Positions 32,295 to 32,300 of a DNA stretch of 32,300 bases are shown piece by piece. Below the pieces are notes generated by a model that was given only the letters and a program-made list of their open reading frames with translations, ran no database searches and was not told the DNA's origin. The position numbers were made by a program, and so were the translations under genes. The stretch is from assembly GCA_026394935.1 (NCBI GenBank), contig JAPLZR010000119.1, positions 1 through 32,300 of the forward strand, read 5' to 3'. The stretch's first letter is position 1; the number at the start of each line of letters is the position of its first letter. Source of the stretch: Candidatus Woesearchaeota archaeon (lineage in GTDB: Archaea > Nanobdellota > Nanobdellia > Woesearchaeales > ARS49).

Positions 32295-32300
32295 AGAACA

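Overview
The window looks like a piece of an archaeal chromosome, most likely from a DPANN-type lineage such as Woesearchaeota/Pacearchaeota. The supporting signs are an ATP-dependent DNA ligase, an archaeal-type IleRS, a type II tRNA-Leu with an anticodon-loop intron, and a PurO-family IMP cyclohydrolase. TATA boxes lie about 26-28 nt upstream of many start codons, which implies leaderless mRNAs; GGTG/GAGGTG Shine-Dalgarno sites are kept mainly for operon-internal or UTR-bearing genes. T-run terminators, several small secreted or membrane proteins and an S-layer-like domain fit the same picture. The lineage is inferred from gene content only.

Layout. 1-3662 (-): a secreted protein running off the left edge and isoleucyl-tRNA synthetase, each interrupted by one in-frame TAA. 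3699-6040: a two-TM Ala/Pro-rich protein, a 50-aa zinc-ribbon protein, an adenylate-kinase-like protein apparently without its LID domain, and a basic-tailed protein. 6088-10396 (+): membrane protein, DUF483-like protein and DNA ligase in an overlapping operon, then an unknown protein with a UVR-like motif and a VRR-NUC nuclease, a possible repair neighbourhood. 10386-12972: a small secreted protein and a toxin-antitoxin-rich stretch (DUF4258-type toxin with YgiT/AbrB antitoxin; a solo ribbon-helix-helix regulator; a PBECR/RelE-like toxin with DUF2283 partner).

13044-21943 (-) is one nucleotide-biosynthesis operon transcribed from a TATA box near 21990, in the order pyrE-pyrF fusion, purSL, purQ, purM, purN, purO. 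It covers FGAR amidotransfer, AIR synthesis, GAR formylation and IMP ring closure plus the last two steps to UMP.

22030-25060 (+) holds a frameshifted relic of the next gene, a membrane-anchored coiled-coil protein, a 591-aa Cys-rich secreted protein with repeated domains, a small membrane protein, an 85-nt three-way-junction RNA-like element and a 28-aa single-TM protein. 25248-25907 is a tail-to-tail PIN toxin/RHH antitoxin pair with tandem operator-like repeats. 26004-27808 encodes an HTH-Nudix protein and three membrane proteins. 27824-31999 holds a secreted seven-repeat TolB-like propeller (broken by TGA at a Trp position), phosphoglucose isomerase, an S-layer-like sequon-rich protein, a secreted SNase with an Ada-like Zn domain and a small membrane-anchored protein. 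The right edge carries an intron-containing tRNA-Leu(CAG).

The observations most worth checking are the three in-frame stops in otherwise intact genes, the LID-less adenylate kinase relative, the structured RNA at 24822-24906, the near-identical 13-nt overlaps in two unrelated TA modules, and the convergent vapBC-like locus.
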